Notes: generated from the letters alone by a model not told the origin. DNA of 58,011 nt from Gammaproteobacteria bacterium (GCA_022600955.1 JAHZJK010000005.1:1-58011), one strand, 5' to 3'. Shown: positions 1 to 8,910, counted from the first letter of the stretch. Translations and numbers: made by a program.

Positions 1-554
1 CTGGCGATGTGCCCCCAAAACAGATTGGGCTCTGTCAGTGCCGTATACAAAACAAACTGTCCACCAATCGACTGCCCGAAGATGACACGACGGTCGGAAT
101 GAGATTGATAGGTGGACTCAATGAACGGTAACAGCTCTTCGCTCAAGAACTCTCGAAACTGGCCGGCTCCTCCCCAGTAATCTCGCTCCAGTGACTTTGC
201 CGTATAGTCAGTACTGCGATAATTTCCGCCATCGAAACTCGCACTTCCGTAAGATATGCCAACGATTATCGCATTGGGTACTTCTTCTCCGAAGTTCAAA
301 TATTGATAGTACGCCGACAAGAGCGGAAAAAGCGCTCCGCCATCCAGGAGATAAATCGTCGGATACTTATCTTCAGCAGACTCGTCGTACGTATCCGGTA
401 ACTTCACATAGATGTGAAAGCTACGCCCGATGTTATTCGACTCCACACGGTGATAACGCGTGTCACCCAACCCATGCAAAAACTCCGTGCTCACAGCGGC
501 GTTTACCGTCGAACCAGCCGTTAACAGGAGCATGTAAACAAGCAGTCTTCTCAT
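1..554 (-). CDS. secreted esterase of the esterase D / alpha-beta hydrolase family, 3' end cut by the window edge
   Basis: From the ATG at 554 the minus strand stays open for 184 codons and runs off the left edge, so only the N-terminal part is seen. It begins with a signal peptide (MRRLLVYMLLLTAGSTVNA), so the product is probably periplasmic or secreted. A YPTIYLLDGG strand followed later by FGQSIGGQF, with the nucleophile serine in G-Q-S-I-G-G, is the pattern of the esterase D family (PF00756; Fes/IroE-like and related carboxylesterases). The family hydrolyses ester bonds with a Ser-His-Asp triad; the Asp and His would lie outside the window. The substrate cannot be told. The 5' side is a 336-bp gene-free stretch, so it probably has its own promoter there. 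Confidence 0.8.
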   Translation of the reverse strand, partial: MRRLLVYMLLLTAGSTVNAAVSTEFLHGLGDTRYHRVESNNIGRSFHIYVKLPDTYDESAEDKYPTIYLLDGGALFPLLSAYYQYLNFGEEVPNAIIVGISYGSASFDGGNYRSTDYTAKSLERDYWGGAGQFREFLSEELLPFIESTYQSHSDRRVIFGQSIGGQFVLYTALTEPNLFWGHIA

Positions 555-890
555 TGTAGCCTCTTCCTCTTGCATACGATGAATTCACTAACTCGAGATT
601 TTCAACCGAAATTTTTCGCCGAATTTCCTCGAATTGTTCTTTGTTCTAGGCGAAAACTTCACGCGCGAATTTCTCATTGAGTGACCATGACAACTTCTCG
701 CACGCTGTAATTGTCTTCATTTTAGTACTCGGCTGGTCGATCGACCAAGCGGCCACGATTGAATTTGAGAAAATCACTTTTTCTTAGATAACCAAGACTT
801 GTGAATTCCCGCATTTCGTGACCCGGGTGCGAGTATGCCTCGAATACTCGACAAGCCGTTTGGTCACGAACGAACTCCTAATATTACGAA
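555..890. other. gene-free stretch upstream of the esterase gene
   Basis: About 336 bp with no supported gene. It is A+T-rich in its first half and contains frequent GAATTT/GCGAAA words but no clear terminator or repeat. It probably holds the leftward promoter of the esterase gene. I could not pick a convincing -35/-10 pair. Confidence 0.4.
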
Positions 891-960
891 CTGCTGGAGT
901 ATATCGATAGCCGTCATTCTACCTCAGGCTAGGCGACTGGCGGCCAATAGCGAACGGCAC
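891..960 (-). repeat. array element R1, decayed outlying copy
   Basis: The middle (CATTCTACCTCAGGCTAGGC on the plus strand) matches the middle of elements R8, R15 and R18 in the main array almost exactly, and a shortened right arm with GGCGGCCAATAGCG follows. The left arm no longer carries the GGGTCAGT loop. It lies 42 bp beyond the stop of the 1003-1665 gene, the same relative position as in the array. This is the furthest-left copy seen. Confidence 0.6.
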
Positions 961-1002
961 GAGCGTAATGTCCTACAGGTGTCACCGCAGCCAATCACCT
1001 CC

Positions 1003-1665
1003 TCAGTCCAGAGCCAGTTTATGTACGACGCCAAGAAATTCGTCCAACGTTTCTGCAACCTGGTGCCACCCAAGCGCGTCATCTGGAACCGAATAGTCGA
1101 TTGTATTGTCGCTAAAATAGCGCGCCAGGACGGATGGCTCAGAACCAAGCCCACGATAGTCAAGAGCATATCTGACTGTAAACTCGTCATCTGACAGCAC
1201 TACGGCTGAATCAATATCAAGATATGGGAGCTCAATTGCCCCGTCACTCGCTGAACTATCCTTGAGCCAGAGCCCACATTCGTAAGGAGCATACGGCCGA
1301 TATTTCTCAGTATCTCGCTCCATATGTTCTGCCGATTCGAGAATCGTGGTGGATAAGCTACGCGAGAAATCGAATACTTGGGCAACTTCCCGCTTGTTTA
1401 GCTGTTCAGGCCTCTCCTGCTTCACCACACCGTGAAAGTACTCCGTTATATGGCGGTGTTCCTCGAGAGCGACAGTTATTACATCACGCGGGAAAACAGC
1501 CATGGCAACCAGGCTATTCAATTCCGCCCCGAAGGGGAATTGGTTTAGCCCCGTTGAAAGACTGGCCGGTAAAACAAAACCATTAACTTTCAATATCTGC
1601 CTCTCCGTTGACTTGTCTCTCAGGTCTATCTTGCGAGTGTCTGCTTCCAGTCCAGTGCTCGTCAA
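1003..1665 (-). CDS. hypothetical protein, 220 aa
   Basis: I do not recognise the family. It is a soluble, acidic protein without signal peptide or membrane segment, with conserved-looking aromatic motifs such as YGCGLW-like PYECGLWLKD and YRGLGSEPS. Its start codon overlaps the stop of the upstream gene by 4 bp (ATGA type), so the two genes are translationally coupled and probably act together. A decayed array element (R1) follows its stop. This placement, and the partner gene's likeness to small accessory proteins, suggest accessory rather than housekeeping function. It is called real because of the tight overlap and full-length open frame. Confidence 0.7.
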   Translation of the reverse strand: MTSTGLEADTRKIDLRDKSTERQILKVNGFVLPASLSTGLNQFPFGAELNSLVAMAVFPRDVITVALEEHRHITEYFHGVVKQERPEQLNKREVAQVFDFSRSLSTTILESAEHMERDTEKYRPYAPYECGLWLKDSSASDGAIELPYLDIDSAVVLSDDEFTVRYALDYRGLGSEPSVLARYFSDNTIDYSVPDDALGWHQVAETLDEFLGVVHKLALD

Positions 1666-2087
1666 TGAGTTTGCCGAATCTCAAGCCTCGGGCTCTGGCG
1701 ACTCAATATTTCACGCATATGGGGCGTAATCCGAAACATCTCTTCGTTAGATTCAGCTTGAAGCGACGACCAGTACCATAGTGTACTGATATGTATTTCG
1801 ATATCTGCTTCGAGGAGAAACAACGCTCGCTGCCATTCAACAGACTCGCCTAGAGACCCATCAAACTCCTCAAACGATTGAAGAATCGTCCACATGAGTG
1901 TAAAACGCTCGTCGTCGTCTAGCCCCAGCGACTCATACCCCGATACGAACTCCGCGCACCTTGAAGCGTCTGCAACCTGAATCTCCCAATCCTGCATACC
2001 CGGTTCGTTTGGCAGGTTGAAAAGTTTCGACAGCCGGTGGATGGCGGCACGAGTTGGGTATCGGATCAGGTGATCTGGGATGCTCAT
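1662..2087 (-). CDS. hypothetical protein, 141 aa
   Basis: Small soluble protein with no signal peptide. The middle (DDERFTLMWTILQSFEEFD, then WQRALFLLEADIEIHISTLW) looks like an alpha-helical accessory or immunity-type protein, but I cannot assign a family. It is the first gene of a two-gene unit: its stop overlaps the start of the 220-aa gene by 4 bp. Nothing in the upstream 176 bp is clearly regulatory. Confidence 0.7.
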   Translation of the reverse strand: MSIPDHLIRYPTRAAIHRLSKLFNLPNEPGMQDWEIQVADASRCAEFVSGYESLGLDDDERFTLMWTILQSFEEFDGSLGESVEWQRALFLLEADIEIHISTLWYWSSLQAESNEEMFRITPHMREILSRQSPRLEIRQTH

Positions 2088-2263
2088 CTTTCTACTGTTT
2101 TAACAATAATTGGAACCAGTAGCTTAGCACTCGACGCAGTGTTCTCAGCCCCGCTACCCGAGTTTGATCAATTTTCCTTCCACATGAGGGGATTCGCCCA
2201 CGCTTTGCGCTTACTAAGATGAGACACGGGCTTTAGCGTCGTGCAGCTCATGGAGAGGGACCG

Positions 2264-2632
2264 ATGAAGACCGGACGAAAAAGGGTAATAGATGCACTGG
2301 ATTTGGCGAGAAAAGGTGACGTCAGTCGAGCCAAAATGGACTTGCATGAGATGAGAAGTGCACCCAATCTTGAGGCCGATGCCTATTACGGCCTCGGTCT
2401 CATCGAGTTGTGCCAAAACAACACCAAGAATGCGCACGGATATTTTTGCAAGGCAACCCAGAGCGACGCGGCGCACGCCGATGCCTACTATCAACTTGCG
2501 AAAATCGCCGATTCACAGGGCGATGCCGTAACAGCCGTGCTTTACTTGAAGTCGGCGATCGCTCAAGACTCTGGTCACATAATGGCCACTGAGGCTCTCG
2601 AAGAACACGGTGTGTTCATCGCGTCTTCCTGA
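2264..2632 (+). CDS. TPR-repeat protein, 122 aa
   Basis: One of the few plus-strand genes in the left half. Two consecutive 34-residue tetratricopeptide units are visible (ADAYYGLGLIELCQNNTKNA, then ADAYYQLAKIADSQGDAVTA), each with the Tyr-Gly-Leu/Tyr-Gln-Leu and Ala signatures of TPR helices. There is no signal peptide, so it is probably a cytoplasmic scaffold or partner-binding protein. The ATG is preceded by a strong GGAGAGGG ribosome site. It points away from the neighbours on both sides, so it is a single-gene unit. Partner unknown. Confidence 0.8.
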   Translation: MKTGRKRVIDALDLARKGDVSRAKMDLHEMRSAPNLEADAYYGLGLIELCQNNTKNAHGYFCKATQSDAAHADAYYQLAKIADSQGDAVTAVLYLKSAIAQDSGHIMATEALEEHGVFIASS

Positions 2633-2677
2633 CGATTCTGCTGGGTGGCAGCCCTCCCAGACAAGGGCCGTTTCTAT

Positions 2678-3871
2678 TCATTTAATCCAATGTGCCACTG
2701 CTCTTTCGGCGACAAATCGCTCGACATCTCGCGGCACGGGCTGAACGCCGTTTTGGAGTGATTCCGCGTCGCGAGCAAGATAGCGCAGGCTCAATGATTG
2801 CAAGGCTAGTCCAAGGTCCATTATCTCGATGGGATTCCCGTCGCCTGCGGACAGATTTACGAGGTTACCCTCAGAGACCAGGAACAGTTTTCGCTCACCC
2901 GGCAGCGAGTACTCTGTTATCTCGTCTCGAATCTCTCTCTTGGACACTGATAAATCTTCGAGCGCGGGCACGTCAATCTCGGACGCGAAGTGGCCGGCAT
3001 TGGCAACGATGACGCCGGTTCGCATCATCTCGAAATGCTCCCGCTTGAGGATGTCGTCGTAGCCCGTAACAGTTATCACTATTTGTGCTGCGGATACACA
3101 TTCCTCGAGTGCAGATGTACGAAATCCTTCCAGATGTGCCTCAAGTAATGTGAGTGGATCTCGCTCAGCGACCGTCACGTGCGCCCCCATGCCACGTAGT
3201 CGTTGCGCGACACCCGCACCACAATACCCGTAGCCGATGACGACGACGTTTTTTCCATGCAACATCACATTCGTCGCGCGCATCAGGCCATCAATCACTG
3301 AACTTCCCACACCAAATCGGTTTTCAACGATTCTTTTCGTCAACGTGTCATTGATACTAAGAGTAGGGAAATCCCGGCACTTGATGGATTCGCGCAAGCG
3401 AGTTGTGCCAGTAGTAGTTTCTTCTGTTGCACCGATAAGTGCCTCGCCAAGATGGCGATAACTATCTCGTGAGTAAATCAGGTGATGGAGGTCCGCACCA
3501 TTGTCGGCTATCAGGTCTGGACTTGACTGCAAGACATATTCGCAGTGCAGCAAATGATCGTCAAATGTCTCGTCGCTTCTCGCAAACACATGGACGTTGT
3601 CCATATCCGCAAGTGCCGCAGCAGTGTCATCCTGTGTTGACCCGGGACTGCCTGTAATAAATACCTCTGCACCTCCAGCCACGAGTGCTTCAATCCACAC
3701 GCCTGTCTTTGCTTCAACATGCAGACAAATTCCGATTCTCAGGTTCTCAAAGGGCCTGCTTTGACGAAACTCGTCGGCCAGTCCAACGACGATCGGCATG
3801 TTCGTTCTTGCCCAATCAATGCGTCGCGTACCAGCCTCGGCGAGCGAATGATCAACAATTACTGACTTCAT
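2678..3871 (-). CDS. adenosylhomocysteinase-like protein (short form)
   Basis: Adenosylhomocysteinase splits S-adenosylhomocysteine into adenosine and homocysteine using bound NAD. The 397-aa product keeps most of the family signature in order: His51 in CLHVEAKTG, GSTQDD (78-82), DNGADL (123-128), TEETTTG (149-155), NDTLTKR with the catalytic Lys179, and an NAD-binding GYGYCG at 213-218. It differs in two ways. The usual Asp of the FDN motif is Glu (VEN, 183). The C-terminal extension that contributes to the neighbouring NAD site in typical bacterial and eukaryotic enzymes is absent, as in the short archaeal and Thermotoga forms. AAGGA stands 11 bases before the ATG. No methionine-cycle gene is adjacent. 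It could be a working SAH hydrolase or a diverged paralogue acting on a related nucleoside. Confidence 0.85.
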   Translation of the reverse strand: MKSVIVDHSLAEAGTRRIDWARTNMPIVVGLADEFRQSRPFENLRIGICLHVEAKTGVWIEALVAGGAEVFITGSPGSTQDDTAAALADMDNVHVFARSDETFDDHLLHCEYVLQSSPDLIADNGADLHHLIYSRDSYRHLGEALIGATEETTTGTTRLRESIKCRDFPTLSINDTLTKRIVENRFGVGSSVIDGLMRATNVMLHGKNVVVIGYGYCGAGVAQRLRGMGAHVTVAERDPLTLLEAHLEGFRTSALEECVSAAQIVITVTGYDDILKREHFEMMRTGVIVANAGHFASEIDVPALEDLSVSKREIRDEITEYSLPGERKLFLVSEGNLVNLSAGDGNPIEIMDLGLALQSLSLRYLARDAESLQNGVQPVPRDVERFVAERAVAHWIK

Positions 3872-3953
3872 TCTTATTGATATCCTTTGGCGATAAACGT
3901 CTTAGGGCTCATATGCACTCACATTGTGAACAGTTGCTTTGGATCAACGGCGA

Positions 3954-4688
3954 CTATCGGAGCCGTTTGTTTGGTACTTTCATCATATCCTTTAGGCCCA
4001 CCTCCATCGCCTTAAAGAAGCCTTCGCGAACCTCCACGTTCATCGAATCCATTTGCGACAATTTGGCTGCATCGAACCCACCGATCTCAAGGGCTCTCAG
4101 GAATATCGCAGTCGTCTCCGACTGACCTTTTCCTTTGAACCGAAAACCGTCCGCCAGAGTGTAGTCAATGTCCTGGCTCAACACGTAACCTGCGCCATCT
4201 CTGAGGTCTTGAACATAAGCCTCGATTCGCTCATCCGATGTGCTCGGATCATCAGCACAATTGCCGAGTTTAAACCATGGAAATATGTCGGCGGCGAAAT
4301 GGCCCAGCGGCTGCTCGTTCGGATGGTAGTAATTGTACGACCCCATGTTCTTGCAGTCGGTGACCTGCGCTCCAGTACCGTCTATTTTTTCGCCATGCTC
4401 ATCGCGATCGAACCGAACAACCAGCTCGGTATGACCATCTTCATGCACCCAAACTTCGTTGTCGGTCTCGCCACCCAGCTGATGGCTGTGTTCCTCTCCG
4501 GTCCGCGACAGAACCGTATAGATGAAGCCCACTTGCTTCGCGAATTCTTCGTCGGCGAGATCCTTCGCGCGAAACTTTTGCAGCGCATAGTCGCCTCGAA
4601 TTGCTTTAATCAGCCTCGCCCCATCGTTTGCAATGGCTTCAGACGCAAACGCAGCCAGGAAAATCGTCAACGCCACTCGTAGCTTCAT
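3954..4688 (-). CDS. secreted hypothetical protein, ~244 aa
   Basis: It begins MKLRVALTIFLAAFASEAIA, a clear Sec signal peptide with an Ala-x-Ala type cleavage site, so the product is periplasmic. An in-frame GTG four codons upstream (4700) is possible, but the ATG at 4688 has GAGG at good distance. The mature part is acidic and polar with NMGSYNYYHP and a C-terminal basic tail; I do not recognise it. It lies downstream of a lipoprotein and a membrane protein in the same direction, probably one transcription unit. Confidence 0.7.
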   Translation of the reverse strand: MKLRVALTIFLAAFASEAIANDGARLIKAIRGDYALQKFRAKDLADEEFAKQVGFIYTVLSRTGEEHSHQLGGETDNEVWVHEDGHTELVVRFDRDEHGEKIDGTGAQVTDCKNMGSYNYYHPNEQPLGHFAADIFPWFKLGNCADDPSTSDERIEAYVQDLRDGAGYVLSQDIDYTLADGFRFKGKGQSETTAIFLRALEIGGFDAAKLSQMDSMNVEVREGFFKAMEVGLKDMMKVPNKRLR

Positions 4689-4714
4689 TTTTTCGCACAC
4701 CTCATCAAGATAGC

Positions 4715-5200
4715 TCAGTTTTGTAGCGGCCCGGCTTCATCTATTTTGGTCCACCAGTATTCATGGGAAAGTCCATCTGAATAGTACTGAAGTCTATACA
4801 ATTCATCTTTCCTGCTGATCACGTCGGTAGAGCCGTCTGGCCAGTGTATTCGCCCTGTGTAGGAACATCTTGTCCCACCATCGCGAATGGCTCGCAGTGT
4901 TGAAAACTGTTTAGTCGGTTGCGAGTTCGACTTGCAGTCGAATCGGTCGAATACAACAGAAAGAGTTTCCTGAAAGTCGCATGACTCTATGGGTACGCCC
5001 TTTCCTCTGCAGCCCAGATCGAACTGCAAATCTGTAACGACTTTGTACTGAATCTGATCAATCACCGGCGCTTTCAGGCTGATCGAGAGTTCTGTCTGAA
5101 GCTTCTCAAGAGATTCATACCCTGAATCTCCATTTGCCGGATTGGACGAACAACCGACCAGGATCGAGCATAACAAGAAGACTCGGAGACCTAAGGCCAT
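4715..5200 (-). CDS. lipoprotein, 161 aa
   Basis: The N-terminus MALGLRVFLLCSILVGCSS has a lipobox (LVGC), predicting a diacylglyceryl-modified lipoprotein. The mature part has four further cysteines, which may form disulfides. Family not recognised. Its start overlaps the end of the upstream membrane-protein gene by 10 bp (the ATG sits in that gene's MVPWP-stop), so the two are coupled. Confidence 0.75.
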   Translation of the reverse strand: MALGLRVFLLCSILVGCSSNPANGDSGYESLEKLQTELSISLKAPVIDQIQYKVVTDLQFDLGCRGKGVPIESCDFQETLSVVFDRFDCKSNSQPTKQFSTLRAIRDGGTRCSYTGRIHWPDGSTDVISRKDELYRLQYYSDGLSHEYWWTKIDEAGPLQN

Positions 5201-5961
5201 GGGACCATTGGTTTCATAAGATCCGTGACAAACTCCTGATACCAGCCGAGCCCGCCCAGATAGGATGTCGAAATCATCAGGATTGTCACTGCCGTCGATG
5301 CAAGAATCATTGGGTGCATCAGCTTTCCGAGTTTGTAGCCTACGGTCAGGATCACCGCCACAAAAATCGGAATGGAAACCATGAGCGCAGACGTAGTGGA
5401 AATCTCAATATCGAAAGCGAATGCCGGAAACATGCTCAATCTGAGCCATGCGGGCATGAATCCAAAGAACACCGTACCCAGCATCCAGGTCGCATGCTCA
5501 TCAGGAACTCTGGACTTGATAATGGCCATGACCACGGATACAGCAAATCCGATTATAGCGAGAGTCTCCGTGAAAACCAGGCCGTAAAAAAACGCCGCCG
5601 GGAAGACCGGTGGAAATCCCCCGATTTGCCCGAAGTAGACATTGGTCGGCGTAATCGTAAGCGCAGAGGCCACTACAGCTCCGGCGATCAGCATTCCGAT
5701 CATGCCCCATTTTCTGTGGTCTTTGAGTCTGCCGTGAGTGGCAAGATACGGCTGCGTGATCATCAGCAGATACCATGCGATCGCCGACATCGCATGCATA
5801 TGATATCCCCACGGCTCGCTCGTAAAAGTTGCGAAATACAGGGGAGTAAATGCTACGAGAATGATGATGATCGGAATAACGAGCCATTTGTGCGCGTTGG
5901 CATAGAGGTCCAACGTATCCTTGGTAAGATTGCGTCTCGGCGCTGCTTGGTCGTCATTCAT
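5191..5961 (-). CDS. integral membrane protein, 256 aa, about seven membrane helices
   Basis: About seven hydrophobic segments span the protein, after a charged 25-residue N-terminus. The pattern HMHAMSAIAWYLLMITQPYL and HRKWGMIGM with conserved His residues resembles DUF2306-type or cytochrome b561-like small membrane proteins, but I cannot see a full heme-ligand set. It is first in a run with the lipoprotein gene, whose start it overlaps. Confidence 0.7.
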   Translation of the reverse strand: MNDDQAAPRRNLTKDTLDLYANAHKWLVIPIIIILVAFTPLYFATFTSEPWGYHMHAMSAIAWYLLMITQPYLATHGRLKDHRKWGMIGMLIAGAVVASALTITPTNVYFGQIGGFPPVFPAAFFYGLVFTETLAIIGFAVSVVMAIIKSRVPDEHATWMLGTVFFGFMPAWLRLSMFPAFAFDIEISTTSALMVSIPIFVAVILTVGYKLGKLMHPMILASTAVTILMISTSYLGGLGWYQEFVTDLMKPMVPWP

Positions 5962-6029
5962 TGGATTCCACCCACTTGTACCGCTTAGTCAGTAGTGTAG
6001 ATCGAGAGACCAGCTCATTGCACACTGCG

Positions 6030-7085
6030 CTAGCCCGCTATCTTGCGCATCGCAGCCTCCAGCGGGCCACGTTTGAAGAACTTTGCGTAAACCAGTGCGT
6101 ACAGAGCCGCAAGCAGGCAAAAGACAAGTGCAGCCGCAACGGCTGTTGAGGCTGTTTGATTTTCGAGCATGCCCAAAGCCTCCAGCGTGCCCATACCTAT
6201 CAGGATATGGGCAACATACAGCGTCAATGTCTGCCGACCCGCTGGCACGACGAGTTTGAGAATGCCAAGGCGCTCCATGAGTTTCGCAAAGCGCAAGCAC
6301 AGACCAATAACCAGGCTCGCTGCGCCGCAACCGGCAAGCATGTACAGCGGCATCGGCGGTATGGGTTTCGTGGTAGCAAATATCTCGAGCTCCGGGTCAA
6401 GCGCACCGAGCGCGCCGGCCAGCAATGAACTGGCAAGCTCTGCAAGGGCTAAAGAAACCCCACCCAAAAGAACAAGCCGGTTCTGCGTCGACGTTTGCGA
6501 AAGCGACATCCGGCTAAGGACGAATCCGAATAACAGGAAGCCGAGCCACGGAATGACCGGATGCCAGCCATTGAAGAAGAGGTTTCGAACGAAGCCTGCA
6601 GGTGTCCAGAAATCGGAGTAGCTGTAGTTGTCCCAATTCCAGCCTGTATCGTAGTTGAGAATGAATACCATGAGCACGAACATGACATTCAAGAGGACGA
6701 TTACCGCAATCAATGAGCGCGTTTCGAATCTCAGAAGCGATACGCCGATAAGAAAGTAGAACGCGTAGTAGTGCAGTATGTCCGCGTCGAAAATCAGTGA
6801 GTTCAGAAGGCCAATCACGAGCAGGAATACGGCGCGCTTGATTGTGACGCTGACCAATTGGGCATGACCGCCGCGAATGGCGGAGAGACCAAGACCGATG
6901 CCGGCGAGAACCACAAAAGTAGCCGCGGCTCTGCCCTCCAGGGCACCGCTCAATAGCCCGAGTACTCCCCCATTACCTTCTGCGCCCATAACAATTTTGA
7001 AATTGACGACGACCATGCCCGCAAACGCAACAAAGCGCGCGAGATCAAGGCCATCCAGGCGGAGCGATTTTTGTGCACTAGTCAT
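6030..7085 (-). CDS. DUF1624/DUF418-like membrane protein (acyltransferase-type)
   Basis: The N-terminus (RLDGLDLARFVAFAGMVVV) is the typical start of DUF1624/heparan-alpha-glucosaminide N-acetyltransferase-like proteins. The C-terminal part (PAGRQTLTLYVAHILIG) is typical of the DUF418 family. About ten membrane helices are visible. Such proteins are thought to move acyl groups across or onto the inner membrane; the substrate is unknown here. The ATG at 7085 (MTSAQKS) is chosen over one ten codons upstream because it overlaps the end of the acetyltransferase gene by 8 bp, giving a coupled start. Confidence 0.8.
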   Translation of the reverse strand: MTSAQKSLRLDGLDLARFVAFAGMVVVNFKIVMGAEGNGGVLGLLSGALEGRAAATFVVLAGIGLGLSAIRGGHAQLVSVTIKRAVFLLVIGLLNSLIFDADILHYYAFYFLIGVSLLRFETRSLIAVIVLLNVMFVLMVFILNYDTGWNWDNYSYSDFWTPAGFVRNLFFNGWHPVIPWLGFLLFGFVLSRMSLSQTSTQNRLVLLGGVSLALAELASSLLAGALGALDPELEIFATTKPIPPMPLYMLAGCGAASLVIGLCLRFAKLMERLGILKLVVPAGRQTLTLYVAHILIGMGTLEALGMLENQTASTAVAAALVFCLLAALYALVYAKFFKRGPLEAAMRKIAG

Positions 7086-7578
7086 CGGGAATGGCGTTCC
7101 ATTCCACCCATGCATTCAATCGCCCAGGGAACCCTGGGTTCTCAAAACCCCAGTGCTCCCCCAGCCACTCAACGAGGGTATTGAATAACCGGTCCTCAAG
7201 ACCATTGTCCAGCTCACTCTCGCGTACCCAGAAATAGACTTCGGCGTCGAAACCGCGCTTGCGCGTAGGATCAACATAGACGCAACCGATAACCATAGAT
7301 TCATCCAGTGTCACCAACGTATACGCGAAGGCTGTGCGCTCGATGAATTCCATTTGATGGCGGTCAAGGTCGATAAGGTTCTGTTCAATCGTCAGCCCAT
7401 CTGGCCAATCCGATCCTGGCCAGATATTCCGCAAATGATCGATACTCGACATGACGGCAGCATAGTCTTTGTCGACATCATCGATCGTCAGCATGCGCAG
7501 GCGAAACTCAGCTGTCTCCAGGACCTTTGGAACCGAGAAGTCTGAACTCACAAAAGGACGCACTGAACGATCGCTCAC
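7078..7578 (-). CDS. GNAT-family acetyltransferase, 166 aa
   Basis: Length and layout fit a GCN5-related N-acetyltransferase: an N-terminal LRMLTIDDVDKDYAAV helix region, a central beta strand with MVIGCVYVDP, then AEVYFWV and a C-terminal WNAIPDD. The acetyl-CoA loop motif (Q/R-x-x-G-x-G/A) is weak, so it may be a divergent member. It sits between another acetyltransferase and the DUF1624-like gene, overlapping both by 4 and 8 bp. These genes form a coupled run. Substrate unknown. Confidence 0.7.
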   Translation of the reverse strand: MSDRSVRPFVSSDFSVPKVLETAEFRLRMLTIDDVDKDYAAVMSSIDHLRNIWPGSDWPDGLTIEQNLIDLDRHQMEFIERTAFAYTLVTLDESMVIGCVYVDPTRKRGFDAEVYFWVRESELDNGLEDRLFNTLVEWLGEHWGFENPGFPGRLNAWVEWNAIPDD

Positions 7579-8024
7579 GATAAGCTGCGACGTAACCTGA
7601 TCTTGTCGATACCGTCGGCGGTATTCCAGCGCCTTACATCGGCGAAGCCCAGTTTTCGATAAAGCGCCAACGCCGGACTATTCGCTGCCGCTGTGTCCAC
7701 GTACGCAATCCTGCAGCTGCTGGACGCGAGTATTGTCTGCATGAGTTGGCGCGCAAGTCCTCGCCTGAAAAAATCCGGGTGAACTACAAGGCTATCGATG
7801 CTCAAATCCCCTCCACTTTCGTTGTATTCCAGCACTGCCGCAAGATCACCAGCGATTCGCTCGCCGACAAACTGATTTCCCGACGATTGAATGTGTGATG
7901 CTTTTCGGCGTAATGGTGGGAAATCGTCGACACCGACAAGGCCCGCTTCCACTACGTACGAACGCTGAAACAGATCGTGAATCTGAGACGCCATGCTCGG
8001 CGTGCGATGATCGAGAACTTCCAA
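7575..8024 (-). CDS. GNAT-family acetyltransferase, 149 aa
   Basis: The acetyl-CoA-binding motif A is clear: VVHPDFFRRGLARQLM (about residues 80-95), where the family has V-x-P-x-x-R-x-x-G-x-G/A. It is followed by the motif B region NSPALALYRKLGF. It probably transfers an acetyl group from acetyl-CoA to an amine; the substrate is unknown. Its stop overlaps the next gene by 4 bp and its start is one base from the stop of the small membrane protein gene. Confidence 0.85.
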   Translation of the reverse strand: MEVLDHRTPSMASQIHDLFQRSYVVEAGLVGVDDFPPLRRKASHIQSSGNQFVGERIAGDLAAVLEYNESGGDLSIDSLVVHPDFFRRGLARQLMQTILASSSCRIAYVDTAAANSPALALYRKLGFADVRRWNTADGIDKIRLRRSLS

Positions 8025-8025
8025 T

Positions 8026-8310
8026 TCACCAAATACCGATTGTCATGATCAGAGACACGAGTGTCAGCATTACACCGAGATACTTGATGATCGAGAAATT
8101 CAGTGCATACAGTTTCACTGCAAGCGCGATCTGGCACGGCACTAGAAAAAACATACTAATTGGCGTGTAGAGCCAAAACCCTACATTGCTGTCATTGGGC
8201 GAACCGTCCACAAGATAAATTGTCGCCAGGCCCACGCCAACCGCACCCACAGCGATCGAACTCAAGAAGAGTTTGTTGATCTTCGAGTCTTCGTCACTCG
8301 TACCGGTCAT
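8026..8310 (-). CDS. small membrane protein, 94 aa
   Basis: Three hydrophobic helices follow a charged start (MTGTSDEDSK). No family recognised. It ends one base before the downstream acetyltransferase gene, so it belongs to the same transcription unit. Confidence 0.65.
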   Translation of the reverse strand: MTGTSDEDSKINKLFLSSIAVGAVGVGLATIYLVDGSPNDSNVGFWLYTPISMFFLVPCQIALAVKLYALNFSIIKYLGVMLTLVSLIMTIGIW

Positions 8311-8349
8311 TCGGCACCTGAAGTTAGTAGCGCAGCATCGTAACTCAAT

Positions 8350-8910
8350 CTAGACTCCAATCATGTTGCCGAGCTCAGTGAGACTAAACGGCAAGTCAAC
8401 TAGCTGGTAACGAAATACGGTGAAATATAGAAACGCAACTCCGATTACAAGCCAACTCAGCACGCCCGAAAGCTTTTGCACGAAATCTTTCTTCTTGTTT
8501 TCCTCGGTTTCAACCGTCGGTGCGTTCTGCCGAATGGTTTTCCACAGCGACACTACCACTAGATATGCTACGAAAAGAAAGAAACAGCCTAATATCATCC
8601 GGCCCCAGAACACCGCCCCTGGACTAAAGTGCTGGTACAGGTAACTTGACCAACCAAGAGGATCGACGAGAAAAGCAAATGGTACGAAAATAATGAACGC
8701 CAATGACGATAGGTTGATGATCAGCTGAATACATTTGGCAATTATTCCGTGAAACCACCTTACAACTTTTGCTAACCCATCAATCACCTTTCCGATTTGA
8801 GTAATGATAAGGCGGATGCCTTTGAGAATTGACTGAAACACCAGACGAAAAGACTGATTGACCGACGTCAATATCTGATTGATCACTGTAACCTCCCTAA
8901 ACGCATGCAT
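8350..8910 (-). CDS. membrane protein, 186 aa
   Basis: An N-terminal amphipathic region of about 60 residues (VFQSILKGIRLIITQIGKV) is followed by three or four membrane helices, with a Lys-rich cytoplasmic loop (ETEENKKKDF) between them. I do not recognise the family. Same direction as the genes on both sides; 39 bp separate it from the next. A 234-bp stretch upstream has no supported gene. Confidence 0.6.
   Translation of the reverse strand: MHAFREVTVINQILTSVNQSFRLVFQSILKGIRLIITQIGKVIDGLAKVVRWFHGIIAKCIQLIINLSSLAFIIFVPFAFLVDPLGWSSYLYQHFSPGAVFWGRMILGCFFLFVAYLVVVSLWKTIRQNAPTVETEENKKKDFVQKLSGVLSWLVIGVAFLYFTVFRYQLVDLPFSLTELGNMIGV

Noticed and set aside
835..1194. Plus-strand frame across element R1 and the 1003-1665 gene.
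   Set aside because: It reads antisense to a supported gene and through the element; no ribosome site.
2100..2160. Possible further array element (AGTAGCTTAGCACTCGACGC).
   Set aside because: Only the middle resembles subtype d; no arms found.
3930..3970. Possible element scrap (TTGCTTTGGATCAACGGCGA).
   Set aside because: Resemblance is limited to the left-arm loop and could be chance.
5134..5988. 284-aa plus-strand frame.
   Set aside because: Antisense to the membrane-protein gene 5191-5961; His/Arg-rich composition typical of a shadow frame.
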